From: Arabiibacter massiliensis
GTDB taxonomy: Bacteria > Actinomycetota > Coriobacteriia > Coriobacteriales > Eggerthellaceae
Reading direction: 5' to 3'
Assembly: GCF_900169505.1 (NCBI RefSeq)
Contig: NZ_LT827021.1
Coordinates: forward strand, 1,550,001 to 1,614,000
Length of the DNA: 64,000 bases
Shown: piece by piece, positions 45,162 through 53,750 of the stretch
How the letters are laid out: every line of letters begins with the position of its first letter
Position numbering within the stretch: the stretch's first letter is position 1
Translations under genes and position numbers: made by a program
The notes under the pieces: generated by a model
The model's database searches: none
What the model was told of the DNA's origin: nothing
What the model saw: the letters and a program-made list of their open reading frames with translations, nothing else

Positions 45162-46379
45162 TCAAAGCTTGTACACATTCTCGCCAGACCCAAGCACGTC
45201 GCGCGTGTCGAGGAGGACGCAGCCTCCGAACGCCTCTGGCCTGCCCTTCACCTCGGAGTGCCCCACCATGACGATCGCCATCTCGAGGCCCTCGAGGAAC
45301 TCCTCCATGGAGTGGACCTGGTTCGGCACCACGTCGCGCTCGACCCAGGGGTCGTAGACCTTGCAGGGCGCGCCCGCGAGGTGTCTGCCCATGCTCTCGA
45401 GCATCTGCAGGGTCGGGGACTCGCGCACGTCGTCGACGTCCTCCTTGTAGGAGAGGCCGTAGATCCCCACCTTGGAAGGGTCGGCGATGCCGTGCTCGCG
45501 CATGACCTCCGAGGCGCGGGCGAGGACGAACTCCGGCATGGAGTCGTTCGTCTCGCGGGCGTTCCTGATAAGCCGGGCGAGCTCCGGGTAGTCGCCCACG
45601 AGGAACCAGGGGTCCACGCTGATGCAGTGGCCGCCGACCCCCGGTCCCGGCGAGAGGATGTCGACTCTCGGGTGCTTGTTGGCGATGCGGATGATCTCGC
45701 GCACGTCCATGCCGTCGGAGCGGCAGATCTTGGCGAGCTCGTTGGCGAAGGCGATGTTCACGTCGCGGAAGGTGTTCTCGACCACCTTGGTCATCTCGGC
45801 GGTGCGTATGTCGGTGACGGCGATCTCCCCCTGGCAGAACGAGGCGTAGAGCGACTTCACGAATTCGCCCGTCTCCGGGTCGTCAGCGCCGACGGTGCGG
45901 TTGTTGCGAAGGAGCTCCCCCACCATGTCGCCCGGGATGATGCGCTCGGGGGCGTGGGCGAGCCTCACGTCGCCGCGTCCTCGCTCCGCGAGGACGGGCC
46001 GCACGAAGCGGTCGATCGTGCCGGGCGACACCGTCGACTCGATCACCACGACAGCGCCCTCCGGGGCCACGTCCAAGATCGATCCCACCGCGCCGGCGAC
46101 GAAGGAGGGGTCTATCCTCTTGGTCGCCTTGTCGTAGGGAGTGGGCACGCTCACGACGTAGACGCCGCACTCCTGGTACTCGGTCGCGAACCTTGCGCCG
46201 GCCGCGACGGCCCTGTCGAAGAGCTCGTCGAGCCCCTCCTCCTTGAACGTGGTCCTCCCGGCGTTCAAGGTGGCCACGAGCTCCGCGTCGCAGTCGGTGC
46301 CGACGACCTCCACCCCGTGCGCAGCGAACATGAGCGCTGTGGGGAGCCCGATGTAGCCGAGGCCTATTACGTTTATCAT
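45162..46379 (-). CDS. wecC: UDP-N-acetyl-D-mannosamine dehydrogenase
   Basis: 405 residues. NAD-dependent two-step oxidation of UDP-ManNAc to UDP-ManNAcA. Seen: N-terminal Rossmann VIGLGYIGLPTALMFA, the central catalytic region with Lys/Asn (AEMTKVVENTFRDVNIAFAN), the catalytic Cys in GPGVGGHCISVDPWFL, and a C-terminal domain GLSYKEDVDDVRESP. High GC, unlike the AT-rich genes downstream of wecB. Confidence 0.94.
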   Translation of the reverse strand: MINVIGLGYIGLPTALMFAAHGVEVVGTDCDAELVATLNAGRTTFKEEGLDELFDRAVAAGARFATEYQECGVYVVSVPTPYDKATKRIDPSFVAGAVGSILDVAPEGAVVVIESTVSPGTIDRFVRPVLAERGRGDVRLAHAPERIIPGDMVGELLRNNRTVGADDPETGEFVKSLYASFCQGEIAVTDIRTAEMTKVVENTFRDVNIAFANELAKICRSDGMDVREIIRIANKHPRVDILSPGPGVGGHCISVDPWFLVGDYPELARLIRNARETNDSMPEFVLARASEVMREHGIADPSKVGIYGLSYKEDVDDVRESPTLQMLESMGRHLAGAPCKVYDPWVERDVVPNQVHSMEEFLEGLEMAIVMVGHSEVKGRPEAFGGCVLLDTRDVLGSGENVYKL

Positions 46380-46380
46380 C

Positions 46381-47790
46381 TTATCTCTGCTCCTTGCCTC
46401 TCTCAGTAGGCGTCAGTGGCATTTCGGGTTCGAAAGGCCTCGCCCCCGGCACTTCCGACAGGACGAATCGCAGCTTGCCCGACGGCTGACGCGGTATTCT
46501 CGACAGATATTCGAAGTTGACCGGAAGCGAGTTTCCGACAGATTTTCGCAATCGATCAAGAGCGATCTTTTCATCTTCCGCACAAAACTCCTGCTTCCCG
46601 ACCACGCGCAACACAATGGAATAATCCGCGCGTTGATACACCTGCGCCTCCTGAAAGTGCAAAGTATCTTTGAAGACATGATCCAATTTTCCAACCCTTG
46701 TGCCATCCGGAAGCACGAGGTAGTCCTCCCTACGTCCGTCGATACTCATAATCTCGCGCCAGAAACCATTCGAGGTGCCGAGATGGGCGGCATCGCCTGT
46801 TCTGTATCGAATAAGAGGCGTAGCATAATTAAAAAGACAAGTTCCGAGAATCGAGCATCCTCCGCCCTCAGCTTGCTCGAACTCGACAATGGAGAAATCT
46901 TCATCTACGAGGATTCGACCGTCGGGGCGAGTGGAGAAAATCGCCACGTTCTCAGTCTGTCCATACGTCTGAATAGGCTTTACGCCGAAAGCCTTTTCCA
47001 TGGCGGCGCTTTGATGATCCAATAGGCTTTCCGCGCCGCAAGTAACCGTTTTCACGAAGTCGAATTGCAAGCCCCTCTCGTTCATCCATTGTGCGAGCAA
47101 TGACATAAGGGAGGGATAGCCGCTGATCCACTTGAAACGCTTTTCGTTGACAAGCTGGAAGTATGCGCCTAGGTTACCTGGACTCTCATGGAAAGCGCTC
47201 ATATAGAACCGTCGGCCAGACCTGTCCACCCTCCAAAAGGGCGGCTTTGTGGAATCGACGGGGACGATATTCTTGGAAGAGAACTGGGCCTGCCATGTGT
47301 CGAACGAAAGGCCGTGCTTGCGATAGCAGCGCCAAAAGCAAGCAAATTGCGCCTGCTGACACTCGACGGTGCTATCGAACATGAAACTTGATCCCGTAGT
47401 TCCGCTCGTATGAACGCGTAGCAGGTTCATCTTGCCAGCCTCCGACGATACAAAGCGCCTAGGCTGTGACCGCACGGTCGATTTATCGATAACGGGAAGA
47501 CGCTTCAAATCTTCGGCCGTCTTTATCGATGCCGGATTTACGCCCGCCTCGTCCATACTCTCCCTATAGAAGGGAACCGTTCTATATGCATGGGCCACAA
47601 TATTCTTTAGTTTCCCATTTCGCCATTCAGCAACTCGATCAGCGCTCCAATCGTCATGGGATTCGAATTCATTAAGCATCACCTCGAATCCCCTGCCGTA
47701 CCGAGTCTTCTGTATTCTGCTTCCCATGAATGAGAACGCCATGTTTTGTGCGAAGACAGGAAGCTTGCCATAGATCTCCATCATGCCCAT
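46381..47790 (-). CDS. CapK/PaaK-like adenylate-forming enzyme
   Basis: 469 residues of the phenylacetate-CoA ligase/CapK superfamily. The nucleotide-binding loop HTSGTTGSSFMFDST lies near 130, QTYGQTENVAIFSTRPDGRI near 285 (A5-type YGxTE), and YATPLIRYRTGDAAHLG near 330. Such genes are frequent in capsule clusters, and their substrate is usually unproven. Several overlapping starts exist; ATG 47790 best fits GGGGAG 7 bases upstream (GTG 47796 and ATG 47784 are alternatives). Confidence 0.85.
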   Translation of the reverse strand: MGMMEIYGKLPVFAQNMAFSFMGSRIQKTRYGRGFEVMLNEFESHDDWSADRVAEWRNGKLKNIVAHAYRTVPFYRESMDEAGVNPASIKTAEDLKRLPVIDKSTVRSQPRRFVSSEAGKMNLLRVHTSGTTGSSFMFDSTVECQQAQFACFWRCYRKHGLSFDTWQAQFSSKNIVPVDSTKPPFWRVDRSGRRFYMSAFHESPGNLGAYFQLVNEKRFKWISGYPSLMSLLAQWMNERGLQFDFVKTVTCGAESLLDHQSAAMEKAFGVKPIQTYGQTENVAIFSTRPDGRILVDEDFSIVEFEQAEGGGCSILGTCLFNYATPLIRYRTGDAAHLGTSNGFWREIMSIDGRREDYLVLPDGTRVGKLDHVFKDTLHFQEAQVYQRADYSIVLRVVGKQEFCAEDEKIALDRLRKSVGNSLPVNFEYLSRIPRQPSGKLRFVLSEVPGARPFEPEMPLTPTERGKEQR

Positions 47791-48818
47791 CGACACACTC
47801 CCCCCTCGAGATCTTGCATGATCCGATCGAGGTAGTGGTCGATATAGAAGTTGTTGGCAGATTCATATGCCGCAGCCTTCATCCGATCCAAAAAATCCCT
47901 GTCGATCTGCAGAAACCGAATAGCTTTTGCAAGATTCTCAGTTGTTGTCTTCGTCAAAACGACCCCATCTACACCGTCCAACACAAGCTCTTTGTTGTAG
48001 CAACAATCACTCACAATGGAGGGAACCGCAGCCATCTTGGTTTCAACCAGAACTCCGGGAACGCCTTCGTGAGGCCAGGAGGTAGGAAAAAGATGAAGAT
48101 CGTAAAGGCTAAGCTCACCGATCACATCTCCTTTTGCCGAATCGAACACCCCGTGATATTTGACGTTAGAAAGGTCTTGCACTGCCGAGAAGAAAGTGTC
48201 TGAGAATTCGTCATCCACCATCCCATAGAAATGAAAAGCCACATCAGGAAGCATTCGGGCAGCGCCTATCACTTCGGCAGCTCCTTTGATAGCGCTAATT
48301 TGCGAGAAGTAGACACAGCTGAGGGTCTCCGATTTTCGATCTGACCGCCTCGTAGCGATATCCCCTACCTCGCAAGACGCATCCGCCCGTTCGCGGCAAT
48401 TCGGGTAAACAGAAACATTTTGCGCACCCGTCCTTTCGAGCACCTTGCGCATGCCTTCCGTCTCCACGTACACCCTTTTGAAACACCCTAGCTTGGAGAC
48501 ATAGTTTTTATCCTCGGGCACTTTCCCACCCATGAAAAAAAGCAACGACCTGGCCATCTTTTTGCGATTGAAAAGGTAGAGAAAACAGGTGATTCGCCTT
48601 CGCCATTCTGCGCTCGCTCCCACGACAAGAGTCCCGCTCTTCGACACGAGAGCGGATGCCAACCCGATCATCACCGAAAACTTATGGGATTTGACGTCGA
48701 CAAGGTTGATCTTGTCGACGTCAAATCGACGCAAAAGGTTTTTGTAAAGAAGGGAGTTTTTCACTGTGACGCCGCCATAGGGAGGCGGGAAGCTTCCAAT
48801 GTACGTTATCCCACTCAT
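47781..48818 (-). CDS. Glycosyltransferase (GT-B fold, family 4-like)
   Basis: 345 residues. N-terminal YIGSFPPPYGGVTVKNSLLY (acceptor side) and C-terminal DLHLFPTSWPHEGVPGVLVE (the E-x7-E donor site of GT4), followed by TKMAAVPSIVSD. Specificity unknown. ATG 48818 overlaps the upstream stop (ATGA) with GAGGAG 5 bases before it. Confidence 0.85.
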   Translation of the reverse strand: MSGITYIGSFPPPYGGVTVKNSLLYKNLLRRFDVDKINLVDVKSHKFSVMIGLASALVSKSGTLVVGASAEWRRRITCFLYLFNRKKMARSLLFFMGGKVPEDKNYVSKLGCFKRVYVETEGMRKVLERTGAQNVSVYPNCRERADASCEVGDIATRRSDRKSETLSCVYFSQISAIKGAAEVIGAARMLPDVAFHFYGMVDDEFSDTFFSAVQDLSNVKYHGVFDSAKGDVIGELSLYDLHLFPTSWPHEGVPGVLVETKMAAVPSIVSDCCYNKELVLDGVDGVVLTKTTTENLAKAIRFLQIDRDFLDRMKAAAYESANNFYIDHYLDRIMQDLEGGVCRWA

Positions 48819-50425
48819 TCCATCTCCTCGAAAAGGAGACGATAGGACACGGAGCCACAGCCGGATACCATCCAAGCATCGATCTCCTTGATGACGCCGA
48901 AGCGTGGCGAAAAAGAGACTCGGTTAAACTCAGGCACGCCGCTTTCGCATTCGATCCGAACTCCTTTCCCATTGCGCAAGTGGACCCAAGAAGACAGGGG
49001 CATGCCTTCGCCTTCTTCAACCGAATCCTCAATGGTGAGGCTCCTTCTCGAAAGGCTTAAAACCCTCCTTATTACAAAGCCGTTTGAAAGCTCAAGCCTG
49101 GCAACGAGCCGATTGCTTTCCCTCTCGCAAAGCTTCACATCCTTATATCCCCTCGCCACTCTGTGCTCGCCCCAGCACTCCAGCTGCTCGTTGCCGTTGA
49201 CTACCATAGTGTTGTGCGCGGCGGTGCTGCGAAAATAGGTGCGTAGATCGCTTTGGTAGGCGTAGGTGCCGCAGTTGGCTATCACCGGCCTACCATCGAT
49301 CGAAAGCTCATATGACAGACAATCGCAATGCGCGTGACCGAGCATATACGGCGGCCCCGGCATGCCGGCATCCATCATGATGGCGATGCGTCCATCCTCG
49401 GAGTACAGCTTATAGTAGCCGGCATCGAGGAAATCCTTTCTGGACCCGTCAGACCGCAGTCCCAAAACCGCCCCGCACGCTGCGATCAGCTGATCGCACT
49501 CCTTGGCGACGCCGTCAGCGGAATCGTTGAAGAACGGGGTCTTGCCCATCCCCTTCTCCAGGGACGCCATCGCGTCGAGCATGGCCTGCGTCTTTTCGAC
49601 AAGAATCCCGGGAACAGGATCGCCCAAACCCTCCATCACCTTACATACACGCAAAAGCCCTTCGAAGACAAGCTTGTGGTACATAAGGCTGCGCTCGAAA
49701 TGGACTCCGTCAGGCAGGATCTGCTCCTCCAACTGCCCTTCAAAGTCACGCCATACTTTCCGGAACACGTCATCTTCCCCGAAAAGCTTTGAGAAGATGA
49801 CCAGCGTCTTGAGGTTCTCTAAGTAGTGGTTGGCCAGAAGATGAGTCTCCTGATTGACCAGCAGATGGCGGTACTGCACGTACATGCTAAGACGCATAGC
49901 CTCGTCAAATTCAGGATCGGCAACAAGCGCGTCGGAAATTAGATCGCGACATACCAGCCAGTTCACGAGCCGAAGGCTTATGGTGTAGGGGTGCCACGCA
50001 TCCCCTTGAGGGTAGCTGCAAGCTCCCATCCAGCCATTGATGAACCCCTTAAGCTTGCTTAGACATTTCCCGTCTCGGTCGTCGCGCCAGCGCGCCGCAA
50101 GTGGAATGCAGTACTCGAAATAATGAAGGTTGAAGTTCCACAGGTGACTTGCTTCAGGAACGTTCCAGGTACCAAAATCCGGGCGATGGCGCTCGCCCAA
50201 AAGAAGAACCTCCCCCTCCATCAAAGCACCTACGTCGAAGCGGGCAAGATAATCAAGAGCGAGATCCGTCTCGGGGAGGAGTATGCTTGAGGATTGAAAC
50301 GACGCAAGCGGCAATTCGCCTGGATCGATCCGACGGATTCCTCGCAAACGCGAAACAACCATGCCCGGCTTCATCCGGGAGATCGTTCGCAGATAGAGTC
50401 CAGCTTTTTTCATCACGTCAGCCAT
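48815..50425 (-). CDS. Heparinase II/III-like protein
   Basis: 536 residues. The N-terminal alpha/alpha toroid carries WNFNLHYFEYCIPLAARWRD, WHPYTISLRLVNW and HLLANHYLENLKTLVIFSKL; the C-terminal beta-sandwich carries GHAHCDCLSYELSIDGRPVI, FRSTAAHNTMVVNG and SSWVHL. This is the polysaccharide lyase-like protein common in WbuB-type glycan clusters. Its role there (remodelling or degradation) is not established. No signal peptide is visible, so it probably acts in the cytosol. The start overlaps the preceding glycosyltransferase by 8 bases. Confidence 0.85.
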   Translation of the reverse strand: MADVMKKAGLYLRTISRMKPGMVVSRLRGIRRIDPGELPLASFQSSSILLPETDLALDYLARFDVGALMEGEVLLLGERHRPDFGTWNVPEASHLWNFNLHYFEYCIPLAARWRDDRDGKCLSKLKGFINGWMGACSYPQGDAWHPYTISLRLVNWLVCRDLISDALVADPEFDEAMRLSMYVQYRHLLVNQETHLLANHYLENLKTLVIFSKLFGEDDVFRKVWRDFEGQLEEQILPDGVHFERSLMYHKLVFEGLLRVCKVMEGLGDPVPGILVEKTQAMLDAMASLEKGMGKTPFFNDSADGVAKECDQLIAACGAVLGLRSDGSRKDFLDAGYYKLYSEDGRIAIMMDAGMPGPPYMLGHAHCDCLSYELSIDGRPVIANCGTYAYQSDLRTYFRSTAAHNTMVVNGNEQLECWGEHRVARGYKDVKLCERESNRLVARLELSNGFVIRRVLSLSRRSLTIEDSVEEGEGMPLSSWVHLRNGKGVRIECESGVPEFNRVSFSPRFGVIKEIDAWMVSGCGSVSYRLLFEEME

Positions 50426-51659
50426 GCCCGCCGTATAGTGTCTCAACGATCTGTGCGAACTTTCGAGCAGCGGCTTGACGAGAATGGTTTGCCACGATGC
50501 TCCTGCCCGCAGTAGCCTTCCGTTCCTCGGTCCAGTCAGAGTCGGTAACCTCGTCGAAGGCTCGGAGCAAGGCTTTGTGATCTTCGGGTGGAGCTACAAC
50601 CCCCAAGCCACACTCCTCGACGATTACCGCCGAGTCGCCCTGTGCAGCCAGAAGCACGGGGCAACCGCAGCCAAGCGCCTCGTAGAGCTTGGTCGGGACG
50701 CTGTCAGTCATGCAGGAGCTCTTCAAAGACACGTAAGCGCATGCGGCATGCTTTAGCAGGGTGAAGGCACCCCGAGCATCGATGCGCCCGCAAAGCTCCA
50801 CATTAGGGAGTGAACGACGCGCAACTTCGTCAACCAGAAGCCGCTCCTCGGCACCACTCCCGAACAGAAGGAACCTTTTTGCCGGCCTCTCTTCCGCGAT
50901 ATCGAGTAGCGATGTCAAACCCTGCGCCAATCCGAGGTTCCCGATGTAGACGCAAGGAGGATTCTCGTCGAGCTTATAACGCTCGACAACGTCGGATCGC
51001 TCCTCTGCTTCTAGAAAGCCCACGTCAAGACCGTTTGGCACGAGATGCACCTTGGCAGCATCTCTTGGAGGGAGCTGCCCGGAAAGCTTCTCTGTCTTTC
51101 CTTCGGTGACCGTCGTGATCAAGGCAGCTTCCTTGTAGGCCCGCTTTGCAAGACGCGAGAACACCACGCCGTACAAGCTGCACGGCTTGAAGCTCCCCAT
51201 TTCATAAGCCACATCGGGCCAGATATCCCGCACGTCGAACACGAGCTTAGCGCCCGCCTTCCTCGCGATCCTGATCCCGCTCATAGTGAGCATAAGCGGA
51301 GGTGACGTCACGACCACAATGTCGAACCGACCGAGCCCCCTTGCGACGCGCTCAGAGCCGGCCTTCTCGCTCCAGTTATTACGCAGCCGATTGAGCACCG
51401 TCTTGGTGCCTATCTTGAATGCCGGATAAAAATGCACGTTATCGGGAGTCTCGTAGCTTTCGTCCGCATCAGATAAACTCGTCTCCGAAGCGAGGACCTG
51501 TACGTCATGCCCGCAGGCAGCGAGTTCGTCCGCCATAACCCTCATGCGCTTGGCGCAAGCATCGACGTTGGGATAAAAATGTTCGCACAAAATGAGGATG
51601 CGAATGCGGGACGATCCCCTGCCCAGCGAATCGGCCCCGGCTTGAGACACCTCGCTCAT
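50418..51659 (-). CDS. WbuB-like glycosyltransferase family 4
   Basis: 413 residues. N-terminal ILILCEHFYPNVDACAKRMR with the acceptor loop; DIVVVTSPPLMLTMSGIRIA, VFDVRDIWPDVAYEMGSF, and the GT4 donor site DSVPTKLYEALGCGCPVLLA near 330. WbuB-type enzymes add an amino sugar to the lipid-linked first sugar. ATG 51659 overlaps the sugar-phosphate transferase stop (ATGA). The long upstream extension in the same frame is the shadow of that gene. Confidence 0.9.
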   Translation of the reverse strand: MSEVSQAGADSLGRGSSRIRILILCEHFYPNVDACAKRMRVMADELAACGHDVQVLASETSLSDADESYETPDNVHFYPAFKIGTKTVLNRLRNNWSEKAGSERVARGLGRFDIVVVTSPPLMLTMSGIRIARKAGAKLVFDVRDIWPDVAYEMGSFKPCSLYGVVFSRLAKRAYKEAALITTVTEGKTEKLSGQLPPRDAAKVHLVPNGLDVGFLEAEERSDVVERYKLDENPPCVYIGNLGLAQGLTSLLDIAEERPAKRFLLFGSGAEERLLVDEVARRSLPNVELCGRIDARGAFTLLKHAACAYVSLKSSCMTDSVPTKLYEALGCGCPVLLAAQGDSAVIVEECGLGVVAPPEDHKALLRAFDEVTDSDWTEERKATAGRSIVANHSRQAAARKFAQIVETLYGGHG

Positions 51660-52318
51660 TTCCCCGCTTCCGCGCGTGCGTCCCGGTCCACGCCCCGCCG
51701 GCTCACCACGACCGAAAGCGTCTTGAAGAACACGCGCGCATCGAAGGCCAGGCTCATGTTGGCCACGTACTCGCCGTCGAGGAAGGCCTTCTCCTCGTCG
51801 GTGACGAGGTTGCGGCCGTTCACCTGCGCCCAGCCGGTGAGGCCCGGGCGCACGGCCTCGGCGTTCAGGGGGATGCGCAGATCGATCAGGCGCCGCTCGC
51901 GGATGATGACGGGGCGCGGGCCGACAACCGACATGTCGCCCTTGAGGATGTTCGCGAGCTGCGGCAGCTCGTCGAGCGACCAGCGGCGCAGGAAGTCGCC
52001 CACCGGCGTCATGAAGGCGTCCTTGTCCTCGAAGTCCTGGGCGGGCATGTCCGGCGGGGTCTCCACGAGCATGGTGCGGAACTTCCAGCACTCGAAGCGG
52101 CCCCCGGCGCGCCCCCACCGCTCCTGGCGGAAGAGCACGGGCCCCGGCGAGGTGGCCTTCACCGCGACCGCGCACGCCAGGAGCGCCGGCGAGAGCGCGA
52201 CGATGGCGAGCGCCGCGCAGGCTATGTCGAACACGCGCTTCGCGTGGGCGTAGGACTTGCTCGGGATGCGCGAGAGGGGGAGCCGCACGGACACGCCGGG
52301 ATGCAGGCGGGCGGCCAT
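51656..52318 (-). CDS. Initiating undecaprenyl-phosphate sugar-1-phosphate transferase
   Basis: 220-residue Bac_transf enzyme that starts the repeat unit on undecaprenyl phosphate. Seen: KRVFDIACAALAIVALSPAL (membrane/re-entrant helix), GPVLFRQERWGRAGGRFECW KFRTM, LRRWSLDELPQLANILKGDM, SVVGPRPVI, and RPGLTGWAQVNGRN. ATG 52318 gives the length of small PglC-like enzymes and leaves a palindromic repeat in the gap to the NusG-like gene. However, the frame stays open through that repeat up to TTG 52528, which would add 70 residues of repeat-derived sequence; the 5' end is therefore uncertain. Confidence 0.85.
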   Translation of the reverse strand: MAARLHPGVSVRLPLSRIPSKSYAHAKRVFDIACAALAIVALSPALLACAVAVKATSPGPVLFRQERWGRAGGRFECWKFRTMLVETPPDMPAQDFEDKDAFMTPVGDFLRRWSLDELPQLANILKGDMSVVGPRPVIIRERRLIDLRIPLNAEAVRPGLTGWAQVNGRNLVTDEEKAFLDGEYVANMSLAFDARVFFKTLSVVVSRRGVDRDARAEAGK

Positions 52319-52343
52319 GCGGTCCCACTCGCCCGCTTCTTCG

Positions 52344-52465
52344 GCTGACGCCGCGGGGGATCCTTCGACTCCGCGCTGCGCGCTGCGCTCAGGATGACAG
52401 GAGGGAGCGCCTACCGCCCGCTCAGGATGACAAGAGGGAGCACCGACCGCTCGCTCAGGGCGACG
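52344..52465. repeat. Palindromic intergenic repeat, copy 6
   Basis: GGCTGACGCCGCGGGGGATC and CTTCGACTCCGCGCTGCG are followed by three right arms (CTCAGGATGAC twice, CTCAGGGCGAC once). It lies between the NusG-like stop and the sugar transferase ATG, within an operon, so it is transcribed. Confidence 0.85.
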
Positions 52466-52496
52466 AACATCGTCGTCGCCAATGATGGCGTCTTCG

Positions 52497-53021
52497 TCAA
52501 GTTGATATGCCCCTATGTTTTCTGACAATCTCTAGTCCGACTTTGAGGTTCAGCGTCCGGCCGAACATCGTCGTCTCCACGTACGCCAGGCGCTTGTGGC
52601 GGTCAATCCTCTTCACCAGGCCGCTCTGATGCACGAGCGGGCCCTTCGTGATGCATATCTCATCGCCCTCGATCACCCCTTCCGACATCTCGACCACCCG
52701 GTGGTCCTGCGTCGTGAAGGAATCGATGAACGCGATCTCGTCCGCGTTAAGAGGGATGAACGCGTTGTCGTTTCCCAGGAGCTTCGTGAACGCGGGAACC
52801 CGCCTCAGCTCCTCGGCAACCCGATCCACCTTATTAGTGATAAGGAAGAGGTATCCGGGCAGCAGGATCTCGGTGCGCAGCTTCCACTCGCCCCCGACCT
52901 TCTTCATGATCTCGTACTGGGGGATGAAGCACTCCTCGAGGACGTCTCCGTCCACGAGGCGCTCCACCAAATGCAGGACGCGGCGCTCACGGCCGCCCAT
53001 CACTTGCACGACGTACCACAT
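52497..53021 (-). CDS. NusG-family transcription antiterminator (LoaP/RfaH-like paralogue)
   Basis: 174 residues: MWYVVQVMGGRERRVLHLVE (NGN domain), CFIPQYEIMKKVGGEWKLRT, EILLPGYLFL (RNA polymerase-contact face) and a C-terminal KOW domain (VIEGDEICITKGPLVHQSGL, then VKRIDRHKRLAYVETTMFGR). Position at the head of a long glycan operon is typical of specialised NusG paralogues that let RNA polymerase read the distal genes. ATG 53021 has GGGAGG 6 bases upstream; an in-frame start 60 bases earlier adds unrelated residues. Confidence 0.9.
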   Translation of the reverse strand: MWYVVQVMGGRERRVLHLVERLVDGDVLEECFIPQYEIMKKVGGEWKLRTEILLPGYLFLITNKVDRVAEELRRVPAFTKLLGNDNAFIPLNADEIAFIDSFTTQDHRVVEMSEGVIEGDEICITKGPLVHQSGLVKRIDRHKRLAYVETTMFGRTLNLKVGLEIVRKHRGIST

Positions 53022-53221
53022 ACACGGCCTCCCGACGAGCGCCAGACAGAAAACATGGCTTCGCCACCGCCCCAAGGGCAATGGGAAACGACAACGGTAT
53101 TCATCCTCTTACTCGCTCAGAGACGCGCACCCAGCGACGATCCTTCGCTCATAAGATATGCTCGGCGGCTCTCACCGCCCTCGGCCGAACCTGCTCCGAA
53201 GAAGGGTGAAGGCCTGCACGA

Positions 53222-53374
53222 TCAAAGCGCTCCCATGCAGTCCTTCACATAGTCCACACACTGCTCTTCGTCCCAGCGTATCGGCCCTTTTTCGCCAGAC
53301 CGTAGGCGATACAACCTCAAAAGCACAGCAATCGAGTGCGTATTGCCTGGTGGGTTTGGCGGATACAGTATAAA
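53222..53374 (-). other. Protein-like open frame in the glycan operon leader (fragment or leader peptide)
   Basis: A 50-codon stretch on the minus strand ends YRLRSGEKGPIRWDEEQCVD, then YVKDCMGAL, and a TGA at 53222-53224. The composition looks like real protein, but the frame has no ATG and no convincing ribosome site (GTG and TTG codons only). It may be the tail of a lost gene or a leader peptide. Low confidence. Confidence 0.25.
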
Positions 53375-53453
53375 TCATAGGGCCGGGTTAACGGTTTAGC
53401 AACGCCGAATGTGGAGATAATTTTTTCCAAGCGGCCCTTTTCTCATTTAAGAT

Positions 53454-53466
53454 CCCCCCCCCCCCC
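53454..53466. repeat. Poly-C homopolymer (13 C)
   Basis: Thirteen consecutive C on the plus strand in the 729-base region between the divergent glycan and sortase operons. Runs this long are prone to slippage and are a classic contingency-locus signature. Confidence 0.95.
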
Positions 53467-53514
53467 GCCTTTTCCCAACCAAAAGCTTTAGCACGCTTGT
53501 ACGTTATTTGACGT

Positions 53515-53543
53515 ATATGAATTACTTATGGGCTTTTTGTCAA
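53515..53543 (-). promoter_or_regulatory. Candidate promoter of the NusG-like/glycan operon
   Basis: On the minus strand TTGACA (53543-53538) is followed after 17 bases by TCATAT, with TATACG just beyond. The -35 is perfect and the -10 weak. If used, the poly-C tract lies in the transcribed leader, which is about 480 bases long. Confidence 0.4.
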
Positions 53544-53657
53544 AGGCCTTTTCAACCCTTGCGTATCAAGTTTTCGCATGGTTCTCCATGGGTCTTCACC
53601 TGCGACTACCGTTCGTTACCGAAATTGACGTTTATGAAGCGGAAAAGCGATTTCTCA

Positions 53658-53687
53658 TTGACAAACGCGTAGAACGGAAGCTATGAT
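53658..53687 (+). promoter_or_regulatory. Promoter of the sortase substrate gene
   Basis: TTGACA (53658-53663), 18-base spacer, TATGAT (53682-53687), about 64 bases before the ATG at 53751. A near-consensus sigma-70-type promoter. Confidence 0.75.
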
Positions 53688-53750
53688 TCCCTAAGACTGA
53701 AGTTGGAAAGCCGTGTTCGACATCGAGCACCAGAGGAAAGAAGGATCTTA

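Noticed and set aside
50418..52328. 636-codon reading of the WbuB-like glycosyltransferase
   Set aside because: The first 220 codons are an out-of-frame reading of the sugar transferase gene; the ATG at 51659 overlaps that stop in the usual coupled way.
52404..52416. GGGCGGTAGGCGC on the minus strand, resembling an ops element for RfaH
   Set aside because: It lies inside repeat copy 6, downstream of the NusG-like gene, and lacks the rest of the ops consensus.
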